Source of the DNA: Martinezella tropici
GTDB lineage: Bacteria; Pseudomonadota; Alphaproteobacteria; Rhizobiales; Rhizobiaceae
Assembly (NCBI RefSeq): GCF_008370325.1
Contig: NZ_VNIP01000009.1
Location: 124,001-188,000, forward strand
Direction of reading: 5' to 3'
Length of the DNA: 64,000 bases
Below are positions 1 to 11,835 of the stretch, in pieces. The notes below the pieces were generated by a model that worked only from the letters and a program-made list of their open reading frames with translations, did not search any database and was not told where the DNA came from. Each line of letters opens with the position of its first letter. Positions within the stretch are counted from its first letter, which is position 1. The translations under genes and the position numbers were made by a program.

Positions 1-21
1 CTCATCACTATCCGGATCGCA

Positions 22-429
22 TCAATCCTGCGGGATCGAGCCGCGCAGATGCGAGAGTTCCATGATGAAGTGCTCCAGGCGCGACTTGTGCTCGTGATGT
101 TCGGCATCTTCGAGTTCGGCCTTGGCGGCATTGATGCGGCGGTCCAGCTCGTCGCGGCTCATGTCCTCGACCGGAACGGCGGATTCGGCAAGCAGCGTGC
201 AGCCGGTCGGCAGGATATCGGCGAAGCCGCCGAAAACGACGTAATCCTGCTTCTTGCCCGAAGCCGAATGCACCTTGACGACGCCCGGCTTGATCGTGGT
301 CATGGTCGGCGCATGGTTCGCCATGACGGTCATCTCGCCTTCGCTCGCGGGGATGACGACATCGATGACCTGTTCCGACAGCAGCAGGCGCTCCGGAGAA
401 ACCAGTTCGAAATTGAAATTGTCAGCCAT
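22..429 (-). CDS. atpC: F1F0 ATP synthase epsilon subunit
   Basis: Central-stalk subunit of the F1 sector, which couples rotation of gamma to the c-ring and can inhibit ATP hydrolysis. The 135-residue product has the N-terminal beta-sandwich (roughly residues 1-85, containing MTVMANHAPTMTTIKPG, the family's most conserved stretch) followed by a charged helical tail (about 90-130). Length fits alphaproteobacterial AtpC. It is the last gene of the minus-strand atpHAGDC operon and lies 77 bp after atpD. The gene is complete, ending 21 bp from the window edge, so any terminator lies outside the window. Confidence 0.97.
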   Translation of the reverse strand: MADNFNFELVSPERLLLSEQVIDVVIPASEGEMTVMANHAPTMTTIKPGVVKVHSASGKKQDYVVFGGFADILPTGCTLLAESAVPVEDMSRDELDRRINAAKAELEDAEHHEHKSRLEHFIMELSHLRGSIPQD

Positions 430-506
430 GGCCCGTCACTTCTCGATTGTCTTATTCGCAAGGCAAGGGCGCGCGGGCAATGCCGCGCGCCGATGGATTG
501 GCCTTA

Positions 507-2845
<2,339 letters not shown>

Positions 2846-2874
2846 CCTTGGTCCGTCCTAGAGCTTGGGCCCGA

Positions 2875-4404
2875 TTACGCGAAAGACTTGACGAAGCTGT
2901 CGAGAACAGCGGTGAGCTTGCCCTTCGTCGCGTCGCTGATGGCCTTTTCGGTACGGATGGTGTCGAGGATTTCCTTGCCTTCCGAGCGGAGGTAGGACAG
3001 CAGGCCCTGCTCGAACTTGCCGACCTGGTTGACAGGCAGCTTGTCGAGGTAGCCGTTGACGCCGGCGAAGATCACCGCAACCTGCTCTTCCGTCTTCAGC
3101 GGCGAGAACTGCGGCTGCTTTAGGAGTTCCGTCAGACGCGAACCGCGGTTCAGCAGGCGCTGCGTTGCGGCATCGAGGTCAGAACCGAACTGGGCGAAGG
3201 CGGCCATTTCGCGATACTGGGCGAGTTCGCCCTTGATCGAGCCTGCAACCTGCTTCATCGCCTTGATCTGAGCGGACGAACCGACGCGCGAAACCGATAG
3301 ACCGACGTTAACGGCCGGACGGATACCCTGATAGAACAGGTCGGTTTCGAGGAAGATCTGGCCGTCGGTGATCGAGATCACGTTGGTCGGAATGAAGGCC
3401 GAAACGTCGTTGCCCTGCGTTTCGATGACCGGAAGAGCGGTCAGCGAACCGGCGCCCTTGTCGTCGTTCATCTTGGCGGCGCGCTCGAGGAGACGCGAGT
3501 GCAGGTAGAAAACGTCGCCCGGATAAGCTTCGCGGCCCGGCGGGCGGCGCAGCAGAAGCGACATCTGGCGGTAGGACACAGCCTGCTTGGAAAGGTCGTC
3601 ATAGCCGATCAGAGCATGCATGGCGTTGTCACGGAAGTATTCGCCCATGGCGCAACCGGCAAACGGCGCGAGGAACTGCATCGGAGCCGGATCGGAAGCG
3701 GTCGCGGCAACGATGATCGAGTACTTCAGTGCGCCGCGCTCTTCGAGAACCTTGACGAACTGAGCGACGGTCGAACGCTTCTGGCCGACGGCGACGTAGA
3801 CGCAGTACAGCTTTTCGCTGTCCGGGCCGGCATCGTGGATGGCCTTCTGGTTCAGGATCGTATCAAGAATGATGGCGGTCTTGCCGGTCTGGCGGTCGCC
3901 GATGACCAGCTCGCGCTGGCCGCGGCCAACCGGGATCAGGGCGTCGATGGCCTTGAGGCCGGTCGACATCGGCTCATGAACCGACTTGCGCGGGATGATG
4001 CCGGGAGCCTTGACGTCGACGCGCGAACGGCGGGTCGCATTGATCGGGCCCTTGCCGTCGATCGGGTTGCCGAGCGCGTCGACAACGCGGCCGAGCAGCT
4101 CCGGACCGACCGGAACGTCAACGATCGCGCCAGTGCGCTTGACGGTGTCGCCTTCCTTGATGTCGCGGTCGGAGCCGAAGATAACCACGCCGACATTGTC
4201 GGCTTCGAGGTTCAGCGCCATGCCGCGGATGCCGCCGGGGAATTCGACCATTTCGCCGGCCTGGACGTTGTCCAGACCATAGACACGGGCGATACCGTCA
4301 CCGACGGAGAGAACCTGGCCGACTTCGGAGACTTCAGCTTCCTTGCCGAAGTTTTTGATCTGATCTTTCAGAATTGCGGAAATTTCCGCGGCGCGGATAT
4401 CCAT
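2875..4404 (-). CDS. atpA: F1F0 ATP synthase alpha subunit
   Basis: Non-catalytic nucleotide-binding subunit that alternates with beta in the F1 hexamer. Walker A GDRQTGKT is at residues 169-176, and the ATP synthase alpha/beta signature region ([16 protein letters not shown]) is present. The 509-residue length is normal. Its start codon overlaps the atpH stop by one base (TGATG), which suggests translational coupling. It is the second gene of atpHAGDC. Confidence 0.99.
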   Translation of the reverse strand: MDIRAAEISAILKDQIKNFGKEAEVSEVGQVLSVGDGIARVYGLDNVQAGEMVEFPGGIRGMALNLEADNVGVVIFGSDRDIKEGDTVKRTGAIVDVPVGPELLGRVVDALGNPIDGKGPINATRRSRVDVKAPGIIPRKSVHEPMSTGLKAIDALIPVGRGQRELVIGDRQTGKTAIILDTILNQKAIHDAGPDSEKLYCVYVAVGQKRSTVAQFVKVLEERGALKYSIIVAATASDPAPMQFLAPFAGCAMGEYFRDNAMHALIGYDDLSKQAVSYRQMSLLLRRPPGREAYPGDVFYLHSRLLERAAKMNDDKGAGSLTALPVIETQGNDVSAFIPTNVISITDGQIFLETDLFYQGIRPAVNVGLSVSRVGSSAQIKAMKQVAGSIKGELAQYREMAAFAQFGSDLDAATQRLLNRGSRLTELLKQPQFSPLKTEEQVAVIFAGVNGYLDKLPVNQVGKFEQGLLSYLRSEGKEILDTIRTEKAISDATKGKLTAVLDSFVKSFA

Positions 4405-4970
4405 CAGCCGACCTCTTTCAATGCAAGCTTAAGGGTGGAGAGTTTGGTGCGAAGGGACGTATCGATCTGACGCGAACCGACCTTGACGATCAGGCCGCCA
4501 AGGATCGACGGATCGACTGTGACGACAATCGTCACGTCCTTGCCGGTGACGCCCTTCAGCGCCGCCTTCAATTCATCTTCCTGCGCGGGGGTGAGCGCAT
4601 GGGCCGAGGTGACCTCGGCGGAAATTTCGCCGCGATGCTGGGCGGCGATGATGCGGAAAGCCTTGATCATGCCCGGCAGCGCAAAAAGGCGCCGGTTGCT
4701 GGCCACAAGCTTCAGAAAATTGGTGACGTAAGCGCCGAAGCCTGCCTTCGTTGCCAGCGCCCGGATCGCGCCGACCTGCTCTTCGGCCGAAAAGACCGGG
4801 CTGAGGACGAAGCGCTTCAGATCTTCGCTCTCGTCGAGCATGGCTTGGAACCGATCGAGATCGGCGGTCACTGCCGGCACGGTACCCTCTTCAAGGGCCA
4901 ATTCGAACAGCGACGAGGCATATCGTTCTGCAACGCCAGAAACATGCTGGGATGTGTCTGCCACGGGCAC
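4404..4970 (-). CDS. atpH: F1F0 ATP synthase delta subunit
   Basis: Peripheral-stalk subunit joining F1 to the b subunits, and first gene of the operon. An ATG at 5024 would add 18 residues unlike the family. I prefer the GTG at 4970, which gives [20 protein letters not shown], 188 residues, the usual length, and has an AGGGA ribosome site 6 bases upstream. The C-terminal [20 protein letters not shown] is the delta-subunit signature. The membrane-sector genes atpIBEF are absent here, as expected in Rhizobiales, where they lie elsewhere. Confidence 0.95.
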   Translation of the reverse strand: MPVADTSQHVSGVAERYASSLFELALEEGTVPAVTADLDRFQAMLDESEDLKRFVLSPVFSAEEQVGAIRALATKAGFGAYVTNFLKLVASNRRLFALPGMIKAFRIIAAQHRGEISAEVTSAHALTPAQEDELKAALKGVTGKDVTIVVTVDPSILGGLIVKVGSRQIDTSLRTKLSTLKLALKEVG

Positions 4971-5129
4971 AAAATTCCCTGATTTCAACCCAAGAACCAA
5001 ACTTCCGGGTGACGGAAGCGACATGTCCTTGAATTCGTTTTGATTTCCCCCAGAAATCAGCAGGAGTGCTCTCCCGCCTCATCCGAAATTCGGGGTTCGT
5101 CTAACATAGGATATTGAGACTCGCAACAC

Positions 5130-5148
5130 GCGTATTCGACGAATACGC
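5130..5148. promoter_or_regulatory. Perfect 9-bp inverted repeat upstream of atpH
   Basis: GCGTATTCG and CGAATACGC flank a single A, giving a 19-bp palindrome about 160 bp upstream of the atpH GTG. The surrounding 208-bp gap (5025-5232) must hold the atp promoter. The symmetry suggests a dimeric repressor or activator site, but I recognise no regulator. The -35/-10 pairing could not be fixed by eye. Confidence 0.4.
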
Positions 5149-5232
5149 CATTCGGGCGAATTTATGATGGCAAAATTCGAAAAGCATGGGGACAGCGCCG
5201 GCAAAAATGGCCGCGCCGGAGCTGTTTTCGGT

Positions 5233-5616
5233 TCAAATATAGCCTAGCCCATAGAGAAAAGGTAGCGCAGCCAGTGCAGCCTGCACAACCAGAAGGAGAA
5301 GACTCAAAAACACGCTGCCACGATCCGACATCAGCGACAGGATGCGACCGAACGCCGCCACGCAAAAGGAAGCACCGAGCGCGAGATAGATCATCGGCTG
5401 CGCCAAGAGGATCGCCACCAGTCCGAAGCCGACCATGAAGCCGCCGGCCGACCGGGCTTCGGCATAAGCTTCGGATCGCCCTTCCTTCACCTGCAGCTTG
5501 AGGAAGCGGTAGGTGTAACCCGGCGCGAACATCAGGAAGAGACCGATCAGCGCCGTGACCGCAGCCGAACAATAGGCAAGCCGTTCACCGAATTCGGTCG
5601 GAAAATAAAGCTCCAT
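5233..5616 (-). CDS. Small integral membrane protein, DUF4345-like
   Basis: Product of 127 residues with four probable membrane segments: near 15-32, 58-75, 78-92 and 105-125. The length, the spacing of helices and the mid-protein AGGFMVGFGLVAILLA resemble DUF4345 proteins, whose function is unknown. An upstream ATG at 5649 is possible, but the second ATG of the pair at 5619/5616 has GAGGG 5 bases upstream, so 5616 is preferred. It is a stand-alone gene between priA and the atp operon on the same strand; read-through into atpH is not excluded. Confidence 0.7.
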   Translation of the reverse strand: MELYFPTEFGERLAYCSAAVTALIGLFLMFAPGYTYRFLKLQVKEGRSEAYAEARSAGGFMVGFGLVAILLAQPMIYLALGASFCVAAFGRILSLMSDRGSVFLSLLLLVVQAALAALPFLYGLGYI

Positions 5617-5724
5617 CATCGCCCTCAAATCAGCCAGTACACAAATCATGCAGTTGAGACGGCCGACTTATGGCATGATCCGGGTTGCAAGGGGAAGGCG
5701 CAGCCGGGATATCTGCCACATCAA

Positions 5725-7956
5725 TCACAGAAAGCTTTGCGGATCGATATCGAGCTGCACCTGCACGGAACCGCGCTCCTTTGGGGACTGCGCCAGCATC
5801 GTCCGCAGGAACCCCTGCATATCGGAATTGCGCCTGCCGTGCACCAGCAAGCGAAAGCGGTGGCGGCCGCGCACCAGCGCGATCGGCGCTTCGGCCGGGC
5901 CGAGCACCGAAATGCCGGTCACCTGCGGCGCCGCATTGCGCATGCCGCGCGCATGGGTCTCCGCATCCTGCCTCGTGTCGGCCGAGACGATAATCGAGGC
6001 GAGTCTACCGAAGGGCGGCAATATGGCCCTCTCCCGTTCCGAAATCTCGCGCTCGTAAAAGGCGCTGGCATCGCCCGAGACGATCGCCTGCATAACAGGA
6101 TGCTGCGGCTGGTAGGTCTGCAGCAAGCCGTGGCTCTCGAGACCGGTTCGCCCGGCGCGCCCCGTCACTTGAGACAAAAGCTGGAAGGTCCGCTCGGCGG
6201 CGCGCGGATCGCCATTCGCAAGGCCAAGATCCGCGTCGACGATGCCGACCAGCGTCATCAGCGGAAAATTGTGCCCCTTGGCGACGAGCTGCGTGCCGAT
6301 GACGATATCGGCCTCGCCCTTGGCGATCGCATCGAGCTCCAGCCTCAGCCGCTTGACGCCGCCCATGATGTCGGAGGAGAGCACGATCGTCCGCGCCTCG
6401 GGGAAATGCCGCTCCACCTCCTCGGCGATACGCTCGACGCCCGGCCCGCAGGCGACGAGATGATCGAGCGTGCCGCATTCGGGACAGGCCTCCGGCGTGC
6501 GCTCGGCATAGCCGCATTGATGGCACTGGATCTGATTGCGGAAGCGGTGCTCCACCAGCCAGCTCGAACATTGCGGGCACTGGAACCGGTGGCCGCAGAC
6601 GCGGCAGAGCGTCAGCGGCGCATAGCCGCGCCTGTTGAGGAACAAAAGCGCCTGCTCGCCCTTGGCAACCGTCTTGCCGATCGCCCGGATCATGACGGGC
6701 GAAAGAAAACCGCCGCGCTCCGGCGCATGCCGGCGCATATCGATCAGATGCAGATCGGGAAGTGCCGCATCGCCATAGCGTGTCGGCAGGTGGATTGTCG
6801 TGTAGCGCCCGCTCTGACCATTGACCTGGCTTTCGACCGAAGGGGTGGCCGACACCAGCACGACGGGAAAATCGCCGATGCGGCCGCGCACGACGGCCAT
6901 GTCGCGCGCATTATAATAGACGCGGTCCTCCTGCTTGTAGGCGGGGTCATGCTCTTCGTCGACGATGATCAGCCCGAGATCCTCGAAGGGCAGGAAGAGC
7001 GCAGAACGCGCCCCGGCCACGACCCGCACCTCGCCTGTCACGGCCTGACGCCAGACCTTTTCGCGCATGCGCGGCGCAAGATCGGAATGCCATTCGGCCG
7101 GCTTGGCGCCGAAGCGATCCTGGAAGCGCTCGAGGAAGCTTGCGGTCAGCGCAATTTCCGGCAGCAGGATCAGCACCTGCTTGCCACGCCTCAGTGTTTC
7201 GGCGATGGCCTCGAAATAGACTTCCGTCTTGCCGGAGCCGGTGACGCCATCGATCAGCGAAACAGCGAATTCGCCCTTGCGCACATCGGCCAGGATTTCG
7301 TCGGCGGCATCCTTCTGCGGCCCTTGCAGCCGCGACGCGGTGAATTCCGGATCGGGCTTGGCAACTACGGGCGGCGGCGGCAGGAAGATGGTCTCGAAAA
7401 TGCCCTGCGAGATCAGCCCGTCGATGACGCTGGTGGAAACGCCCGCCGCATGCGCAAGCCCGGTGCGCGTCCACGAAAGTCCATCGGCGGCAATCTCCAT
7501 CACCTTGGCGCGGGCCGGCGTCATCCGCTCCGGCTGGCCGCCGACGAAGCGCAAGCCCTCGATCATCGGTTCGGGGTCGAAGGCAGCCGGCGCTCTCAGC
7601 GCCATGCGCGCCACCAGTCCCGGCGGCGACAGCGTATAGGTGGCAACCCAATCGATGAAATCGCGCATGTGCTTGCCGAGCGGCGGGCAATCGAACACAT
7701 GGCTGATCGGTCGAAGCTTCTTCGGATCGACCCCGCCATCGTCATCGCCGTCCCAGACGACGCCGATGACCTGCCGCGGCCCGAGCGGCACCTGCACGAC
7801 CGAACCAGGCTCGACCGCCATGCCCTCGGGCACGGCATAGGAATAGGCCCTCGGCGCCGGCATCGGCACGAGAACGGGAACCGTACGGCTCATCACAGGT
7901 TTTGCGGGCGCGACCTCGAAAAGCGCACCGAACAGATCGGAAGAATCTTTGCTCAT
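5725..7956 (-). CDS. priA: Primosomal protein N', replication restart helicase
   Basis: A 3'-5' superfamily 2 DNA helicase that recognises stalled forks and reloads the replisome. With start at 7956 (MSKDSSDLFGALFEV) the product is 743 residues. Walker A GVTGSGKTE lies at 237-245 and DEEH at 333-336. Eight zinc cysteines lie at about 451, 454, 460, 463, 478, 481, 491 and 494, and the N-terminal DNA-binding domain covers about 25-130. An ATG at 8049 would add 31 unlikely residues. Single gene with about 108 bp to the next coding sequence. Confidence 0.98.
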   Translation of the reverse strand: MSKDSSDLFGALFEVAPAKPVMSRTVPVLVPMPAPRAYSYAVPEGMAVEPGSVVQVPLGPRQVIGVVWDGDDDGGVDPKKLRPISHVFDCPPLGKHMRDFIDWVATYTLSPPGLVARMALRAPAAFDPEPMIEGLRFVGGQPERMTPARAKVMEIAADGLSWTRTGLAHAAGVSTSVIDGLISQGIFETIFLPPPPVVAKPDPEFTASRLQGPQKDAADEILADVRKGEFAVSLIDGVTGSGKTEVYFEAIAETLRRGKQVLILLPEIALTASFLERFQDRFGAKPAEWHSDLAPRMREKVWRQAVTGEVRVVAGARSALFLPFEDLGLIIVDEEHDPAYKQEDRVYYNARDMAVVRGRIGDFPVVLVSATPSVESQVNGQSGRYTTIHLPTRYGDAALPDLHLIDMRRHAPERGGFLSPVMIRAIGKTVAKGEQALLFLNRRGYAPLTLCRVCGHRFQCPQCSSWLVEHRFRNQIQCHQCGYAERTPEACPECGTLDHLVACGPGVERIAEEVERHFPEARTIVLSSDIMGGVKRLRLELDAIAKGEADIVIGTQLVAKGHNFPLMTLVGIVDADLGLANGDPRAAERTFQLLSQVTGRAGRTGLESHGLLQTYQPQHPVMQAIVSGDASAFYEREISERERAILPPFGRLASIIVSADTRQDAETHARGMRNAAPQVTGISVLGPAEAPIALVRGRHRFRLLVHGRRNSDMQGFLRTMLAQSPKERGSVQVQLDIDPQSFL

Positions 7957-8155
7957 TGCGCCAGACCATGCCCCGGACGGACGCAAAAGGAAACCCGGGA
8001 GAGGCACCCGATCGCTCGCAAAATGCGGACGGCTTGCTGATGCCGGCAATGTCCGGCGTTATGCTACAGCGTCATCAATGATCGCTATCCGCCCTAAGCG
8101 GACTAAATGGGCGACGCTTCTCTAATCGGCGGGCGCTTACGGTCCGCTCGTTTCG

Positions 8156-8263
8156 TTATTTCTTCTTCTCTTGATCGCGATGCCACTTGATGGCGAAGAA
8201 CATGCCCGTGCCTAACACGAGAAGCTTGAGCGGAAAGAAGACTATAGGGAACCAATCCCACAT
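8156..8263 (-). CDS. Predicted 35-residue single-span membrane peptide
   Basis: A short reading frame, below the usual ORF length cut-off, encodes MWDWFPIVFFPLKLLVLGTG then MFFAIKWHRDQEKKK and a TAA stop. It has an aromatic N-terminus, one hydrophobic segment (about 5-26) and a basic tail rich in lysine, the layout of a small inner-membrane peptide with a cytoplasmic C-terminus. The ribosome site is weak (GGAA about 10 bases upstream). It lies alone between priA and an AAA ATPase gene. I recall similar small proteins in other rhizobia but cannot confirm this here; its function is unknown. Confidence 0.55.
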   Translation of the reverse strand: MWDWFPIVFFPLKLLVLGTGMFFAIKWHRDQEKKK

Positions 8264-8550
8264 TTCGGATATTTCCAGGCTACTATTGATGCTATCTATC
8301 GTGAGGGAGCACTACCTCAAAATTGCTGCACACAACATCAGCCATGTTGACGCAGATGAGATCATAACATTCCCATCACACGGCATGAGCGGGCTTGCCC
8401 CATGTTTCCGGATAGGTTGTTTGACTTAACAAGCTGGTGACCGCTTCTGGCGCGAACCTCCACCCAAACCGGTCGCATCTGCCGCCAAATTCCGCGAGTA
8501 CCAGAGAATTCGTGAAACAGCATAAAGGGCAGGCAACGAGATCGGAGCCG

Positions 8551-9687
8551 CTATTCATCGTCATCATCGATCTCGCCGGTCAGCCGCATGCCGTCGATCC
8601 AGGTGGACCCGTCCTCCCGGATCACCCGGCGCGGCTTGGCGCCGCAACGCTCGCGCACGGCCTGCGCCAGAACCTCGGAATGGGTAACGATCCAGATCTG
8701 GCTGGTCCTTGCGGCCTCAGCGATCATGTCGGCAAGCGGCGGCAGCATATCCGGATGCAGGCTTGCCTCCGGCTCGTTGAGCGCGATCAGCGGCGGCAGG
8801 CGGTAGGACATCAGGGCCGCGGCAAGACCGAGGAACCGGATCTGGCCGTCCGATAATTCGCGCGGCTGGAAGACGCGATTGGGAAATTCGGGCAGCATCA
8901 GCCCGAAATCCGCCGTTTCCTGCGGTTCGGGCACGACGAGCCGCCCCCCGCCGAGCGCTGCAGCAAGAACCCGGTCCAGCTCCACGGTGTCCTCGCGCGT
9001 GTGGACGAGGGTCGCGAAAACGGCAGCGATATTGGCGCCATCCTCATCCAGCATCGGTGACGTTACCGCAAGGCAAGGTGCGCGCAGCGGCGAGCCGTGA
9101 TCGGTGCGGAAGCCGTGGTAGAACCGCCAGGCATCGACGGCCCGGCGGAAGGTGCCGATCTCCGGAAAATAGCCGGCATCGCCCAGCAGCGCGATCGCCG
9201 TTTCGGAGGTCAGGGCGTTCTCGGGATGGGCTTGCATGCGGCCGCTCTCGCCGCGCACGGAAATGCCGGGGCCATCGCGCTTCATCATCGTCACCGGACG
9301 CCGCCCGGCCTCGACGGAAAGCTCCTCTGCCTTGATTTGCGGCTCCAATGGGAAGCCGGCGGAGGCACAGGGCGGCCGCATGCCGGCCTCGATCCAGTAA
9401 CGAAAGGTCGCCGCACGCTCCATGTCGAGCAGCTCGACATCGAAGCGGATGCGCGCCGACTCATGCGAGCGACGCTTGCCCGACCACATGGCCGAAAACA
9501 TGCCGCCCTCGCCGGATATCTCATGCGCCAGCCTGCCGCGAACCGCGGCCTGCACCAGCTGCAGCGAGCGGTAGAGGTTGGACTTGCCAACGCCGTTCTC
9601 GCCGATGAACAGATTGACATCGGAGAGATCCATGCGGATCGAGCGCAGGGAGCGATAATTCCGGGCAAACATGGAGCGTAGCTGCAT
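8551..9687 (-). CDS. AAA family ATPase (RecF/SMC-like, AAA_21 type)
   Basis: A 378-residue ABC-class ATPase head. Walker A GENGVGKS is at 29-36; an ABC signature-like ELSDGQIRFLGLAAAL and Walker B LIALNEPEASLHPD follow in the C-terminal third, then the switch histidine in WIVTHSEV. There is no long coiled coil and no C-terminal TOPRIM domain, so it is not a complete OLD nuclease or SMC protein. The N-terminal FARNYRSLRSIRMDLSDVN is RecF-like. No partner gene (nuclease, methylase or reverse transcriptase) is adjacent, so a defence or repair role is only a guess. Confidence 0.85.
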   Translation of the reverse strand: MQLRSMFARNYRSLRSIRMDLSDVNLFIGENGVGKSNLYRSLQLVQAAVRGRLAHEISGEGGMFSAMWSGKRRSHESARIRFDVELLDMERAATFRYWIEAGMRPPCASAGFPLEPQIKAEELSVEAGRRPVTMMKRDGPGISVRGESGRMQAHPENALTSETAIALLGDAGYFPEIGTFRRAVDAWRFYHGFRTDHGSPLRAPCLAVTSPMLDEDGANIAAVFATLVHTREDTVELDRVLAAALGGGRLVVPEPQETADFGLMLPEFPNRVFQPRELSDGQIRFLGLAAALMSYRLPPLIALNEPEASLHPDMLPPLADMIAEAARTSQIWIVTHSEVLAQAVRERCGAKPRRVIREDGSTWIDGMRLTGEIDDDDE

Positions 9688-9712
9688 GGCCGGGGTTTAG
9701 CCGATTCCCGTC

Positions 9713-10657
9713 TTAAAGAGAATGCAAAACCAGGGCCTCGTCCTGTCTCGGGGGAACAAGCGGCGAGAAGGTAGCATTACCGTCTGCCGCAAGATCGAAG
9801 ACCGTATGCTTCTCCAGCGCACTCGTCACCTCGTTGACATCGCCGTCCAGATGTTCGACCGGGATGAGATTGCCGACGAGGAAATCGAACCGGTCGCCGC
9901 GCTTGTTGAGCAGTTCGTGAAAGACCGTCATGTCGCGCAACTCGGTCGACCATTTGGCGAACCAGTAGAACAGGCCGGAATTGCGCGCCGTCAGGTGAAC
10001 CGGCAGGATCGGCAGATTGTATTTGCGCGCCAGGCCCACCGCCGATGTCTTCCACGGGCGCTCGTTGAGCTTGCCGTTCGCCCAATAGGCGATGCGGCCG
10101 GAGGGAAACAACACAGTCACCTTGCCGTCGGCGACAGCACGGTTGGTGAGTTGAAGCGTTTCTCGCGTCTTTGGCTTGCTCTTATATTCCTCGCGCCACT
10201 CCACCGGGATGATCATTTCGGCAAAGCGCGGATTGACACGAACCGCATCGCGATTGGCAAAGATCATCATGTCGGGCCGGCGCGATTTCAGAAGATCGAA
10301 GACCGCAACGCCATCGGCAATGCCAGTCGGATGATTGCTGACGAGAATGAAACCGCCCGAGGCGGGAATCCGGTCGGCATGCGTGACACCGATATCGAGT
10401 CTGAGCAGATCGCTCATATATTCGAAGCACTGGAAACCCGAAAGCTTGGCGACATCATCGGCGAATTCGATCGCCTTGTTGTAGCGCAGCAGCGTGTAGA
10501 GAAACGGACGCATCAACGGCCAGAGCGGATTGCGCACGATTTTTTGCCCGCGCTCGGCGATCAACGTATCGACAATATGCCCGGGCTGGCCCTGGGACAC
10601 CAAAGCGATCGCTTCTGCAAGCTGTCCCAGTGCAGTTATCGACCCGCGGCGTGCCAT
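9713..10657 (-). CDS. PlsC-family acyltransferase (lysophospholipid or glycerophosphate type)
   Basis: Predicted membrane-associated O-acyltransferase of lipid metabolism, 314 residues. The acceptor motif is NHPTGIADG (H109, D115), the HPxGxxDG variant of the family's His-Asp catalytic pair. The downstream VLFPSGRIAYW matches the substrate-phosphate motif. The start at 10657 (MARRGSITALGQLAEA) has AGGA 7 bases upstream; a start at 10813 would add 52 unlikely residues. It is a single gene divergent from the xerC-type gene. The substrate cannot be told from the sequence. Confidence 0.85.
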   Translation of the reverse strand: MARRGSITALGQLAEAIALVSQGQPGHIVDTLIAERGQKIVRNPLWPLMRPFLYTLLRYNKAIEFADDVAKLSGFQCFEYMSDLLRLDIGVTHADRIPASGGFILVSNHPTGIADGVAVFDLLKSRRPDMMIFANRDAVRVNPRFAEMIIPVEWREEYKSKPKTRETLQLTNRAVADGKVTVLFPSGRIAYWANGKLNERPWKTSAVGLARKYNLPILPVHLTARNSGLFYWFAKWSTELRDMTVFHELLNKRGDRFDFLVGNLIPVEHLDGDVNEVTSALEKHTVFDLAADGNATFSPLVPPRQDEALVLHSL

Positions 10658-10863
10658 GAAGTGTCCTGAATGGTTGGGAAATATTCTATCGCAATCGAAT
10701 ATGATCGAAGCATGACAAGCGCCTCGCATGCAGCCACCGAACCACCGGAGATCTGGAAGCAGGCCTGCATGCCGTTTTGTGTGTAGCCGCATCCCCGGCA
10801 CATGCGGAAACATGCCTGGAGCGGCTGGAAAGTTAGCGATTCCATAACCTTCCTTCCCTCAAA

Positions 10864-11835
10864 GTGGCAGAAGGAATCCGAATTTCAAGGGGTTTTCCAC
10901 TGAACGAATTGTTGATCATCGCCGACTCAGGGTTGATGGCGGAGCGCGGCCGCTGGCTCGACGCGCTCGGCCGGGAACGGCGACTCGCCGCCCACACATT
11001 GAATGCCTATGAGCGCGATACGCGGCAGTTTTTGACGTTTCTTACCGGCCATCTCGGCGGTCCGGCGACGATCGCCGATATTCACGACCTGCGCCCCGCC
11101 GACTTCCGCGCCTTTCTCGCCGCGCGCCGAAAAGATGGAGCCGGCGCGCGTTCGCTCGGGCGCAATCTTGCCGGCCTTCGTTCGTTGCTGCGCTACCTGG
11201 AAAAGAAGGGTTTGGTCAACGCCGCCGGTGCTGCCGCGGTACGCTCGCCGAAGCAGCCGAAATCGCTTCCAAAGCCGCTTTCCGATAAGCAGGCGATCAC
11301 CGTCGTCAGCGACGAATCGCAGCTGCACGACGAACCATGGATCGCCGCGCGTGATGCGGCGGTGCTGACCCTGCTCTATGGCTGCGGCCTGCGCATTTCC
11401 GAGGCGCTGGATCTGAAGCCGCAGGATTTTCCGCCGGGCGCAACCTCGCTGCGCATCACCGGCAAGGGCAACAAGACACGGCTGGTGCCGCTGCTGCCGA
11501 TCGTTGTCGAAGCAGTCGACCACTACCGGGCGATTTGCCCTTACCATCTCGATGCGGACGGCCCGCTCTTTCGCGGCGCGCGCGGCGGCAAACTGCAGCC
11601 GGGCATCATCCAGCACGGCATGCAGAAGCTGCGCAGCGCCTTCGGCCTGCCGGATACGGCCACGCCCCATGCCCTGCGTCATTCCTTCGCCACCCATCTG
11701 CTCGCCGGAGGCGGCGACCTGCGCACTATCCAGGAACTGCTCGGCCATGCGAGCCTCTCGACGACCCAGGTCTATACCGGCGTCGATTCCTCGCGCCTGC
11801 TCGAGGTCTATGACCGCGCCCATCCCCGCGCGTAA
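10864..11835 (+). CDS. xerC: Tyrosine recombinase, XerC/XerD type
   Basis: Site-specific recombinase that resolves chromosome dimers at dif with a partner protein. All catalytic residues are visible on 323-residue numbering: R177 (GCGLRISEAL), K201, H269 and R272 (HALRHSFATH), H295 (LGHASLSTTQ) and Y304 (VYTGVDS). The SAM-like core-binding domain covers about 25-115. The start is uncertain: GTG 10864 is the longest, while NELLIIADSGLMAERGR from a later codon (near 10903-10936) is just as plausible. It is assigned to XerC rather than XerD from its chromosomal setting near priA in rhizobia as I recall it, not by alignment. Confidence 0.85.
   Translation: MAEGIRISRGFPLNELLIIADSGLMAERGRWLDALGRERRLAAHTLNAYERDTRQFLTFLTGHLGGPATIADIHDLRPADFRAFLAARRKDGAGARSLGRNLAGLRSLLRYLEKKGLVNAAGAAAVRSPKQPKSLPKPLSDKQAITVVSDESQLHDEPWIAARDAAVLTLLYGCGLRISEALDLKPQDFPPGATSLRITGKGNKTRLVPLLPIVVEAVDHYRAICPYHLDADGPLFRGARGGKLQPGIIQHGMQKLRSAFGLPDTATPHALRHSFATHLLAGGGDLRTIQELLGHASLSTTQVYTGVDSSRLLEVYDRAHPRA

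Noticed and set aside
5192..5225. Hairpin CAGCGCCGGC/GCCGGAGCTG between the DUF4345-like gene and atpH as a terminator
   Set aside because: Long loop, one mismatch, and the T-run is on the wrong strand for the minus-strand genes.
5737..8040. 767-codon frame opposite priA
   Set aside because: Mirror frame of a certain gene; Arg/His/Gly-rich composition and no recognisable domain.
8376..8567. 63-codon frame upstream of the AAA ATPase stop
   Set aside because: Unlike any protein family, overlaps the end of the ATPase gene, no convincing ribosome site. The 8264-8550 gap otherwise shows no gene.
10658..10863. Long-range inverted GCATGCAG/CTGCATGC between the acyltransferase and xerC genes as a dif-like or recombinase site
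   Set aside because: The arms are about 30 bp apart and the sequence does not resemble the 28-bp dif layout; chance is likely in GC-rich DNA.
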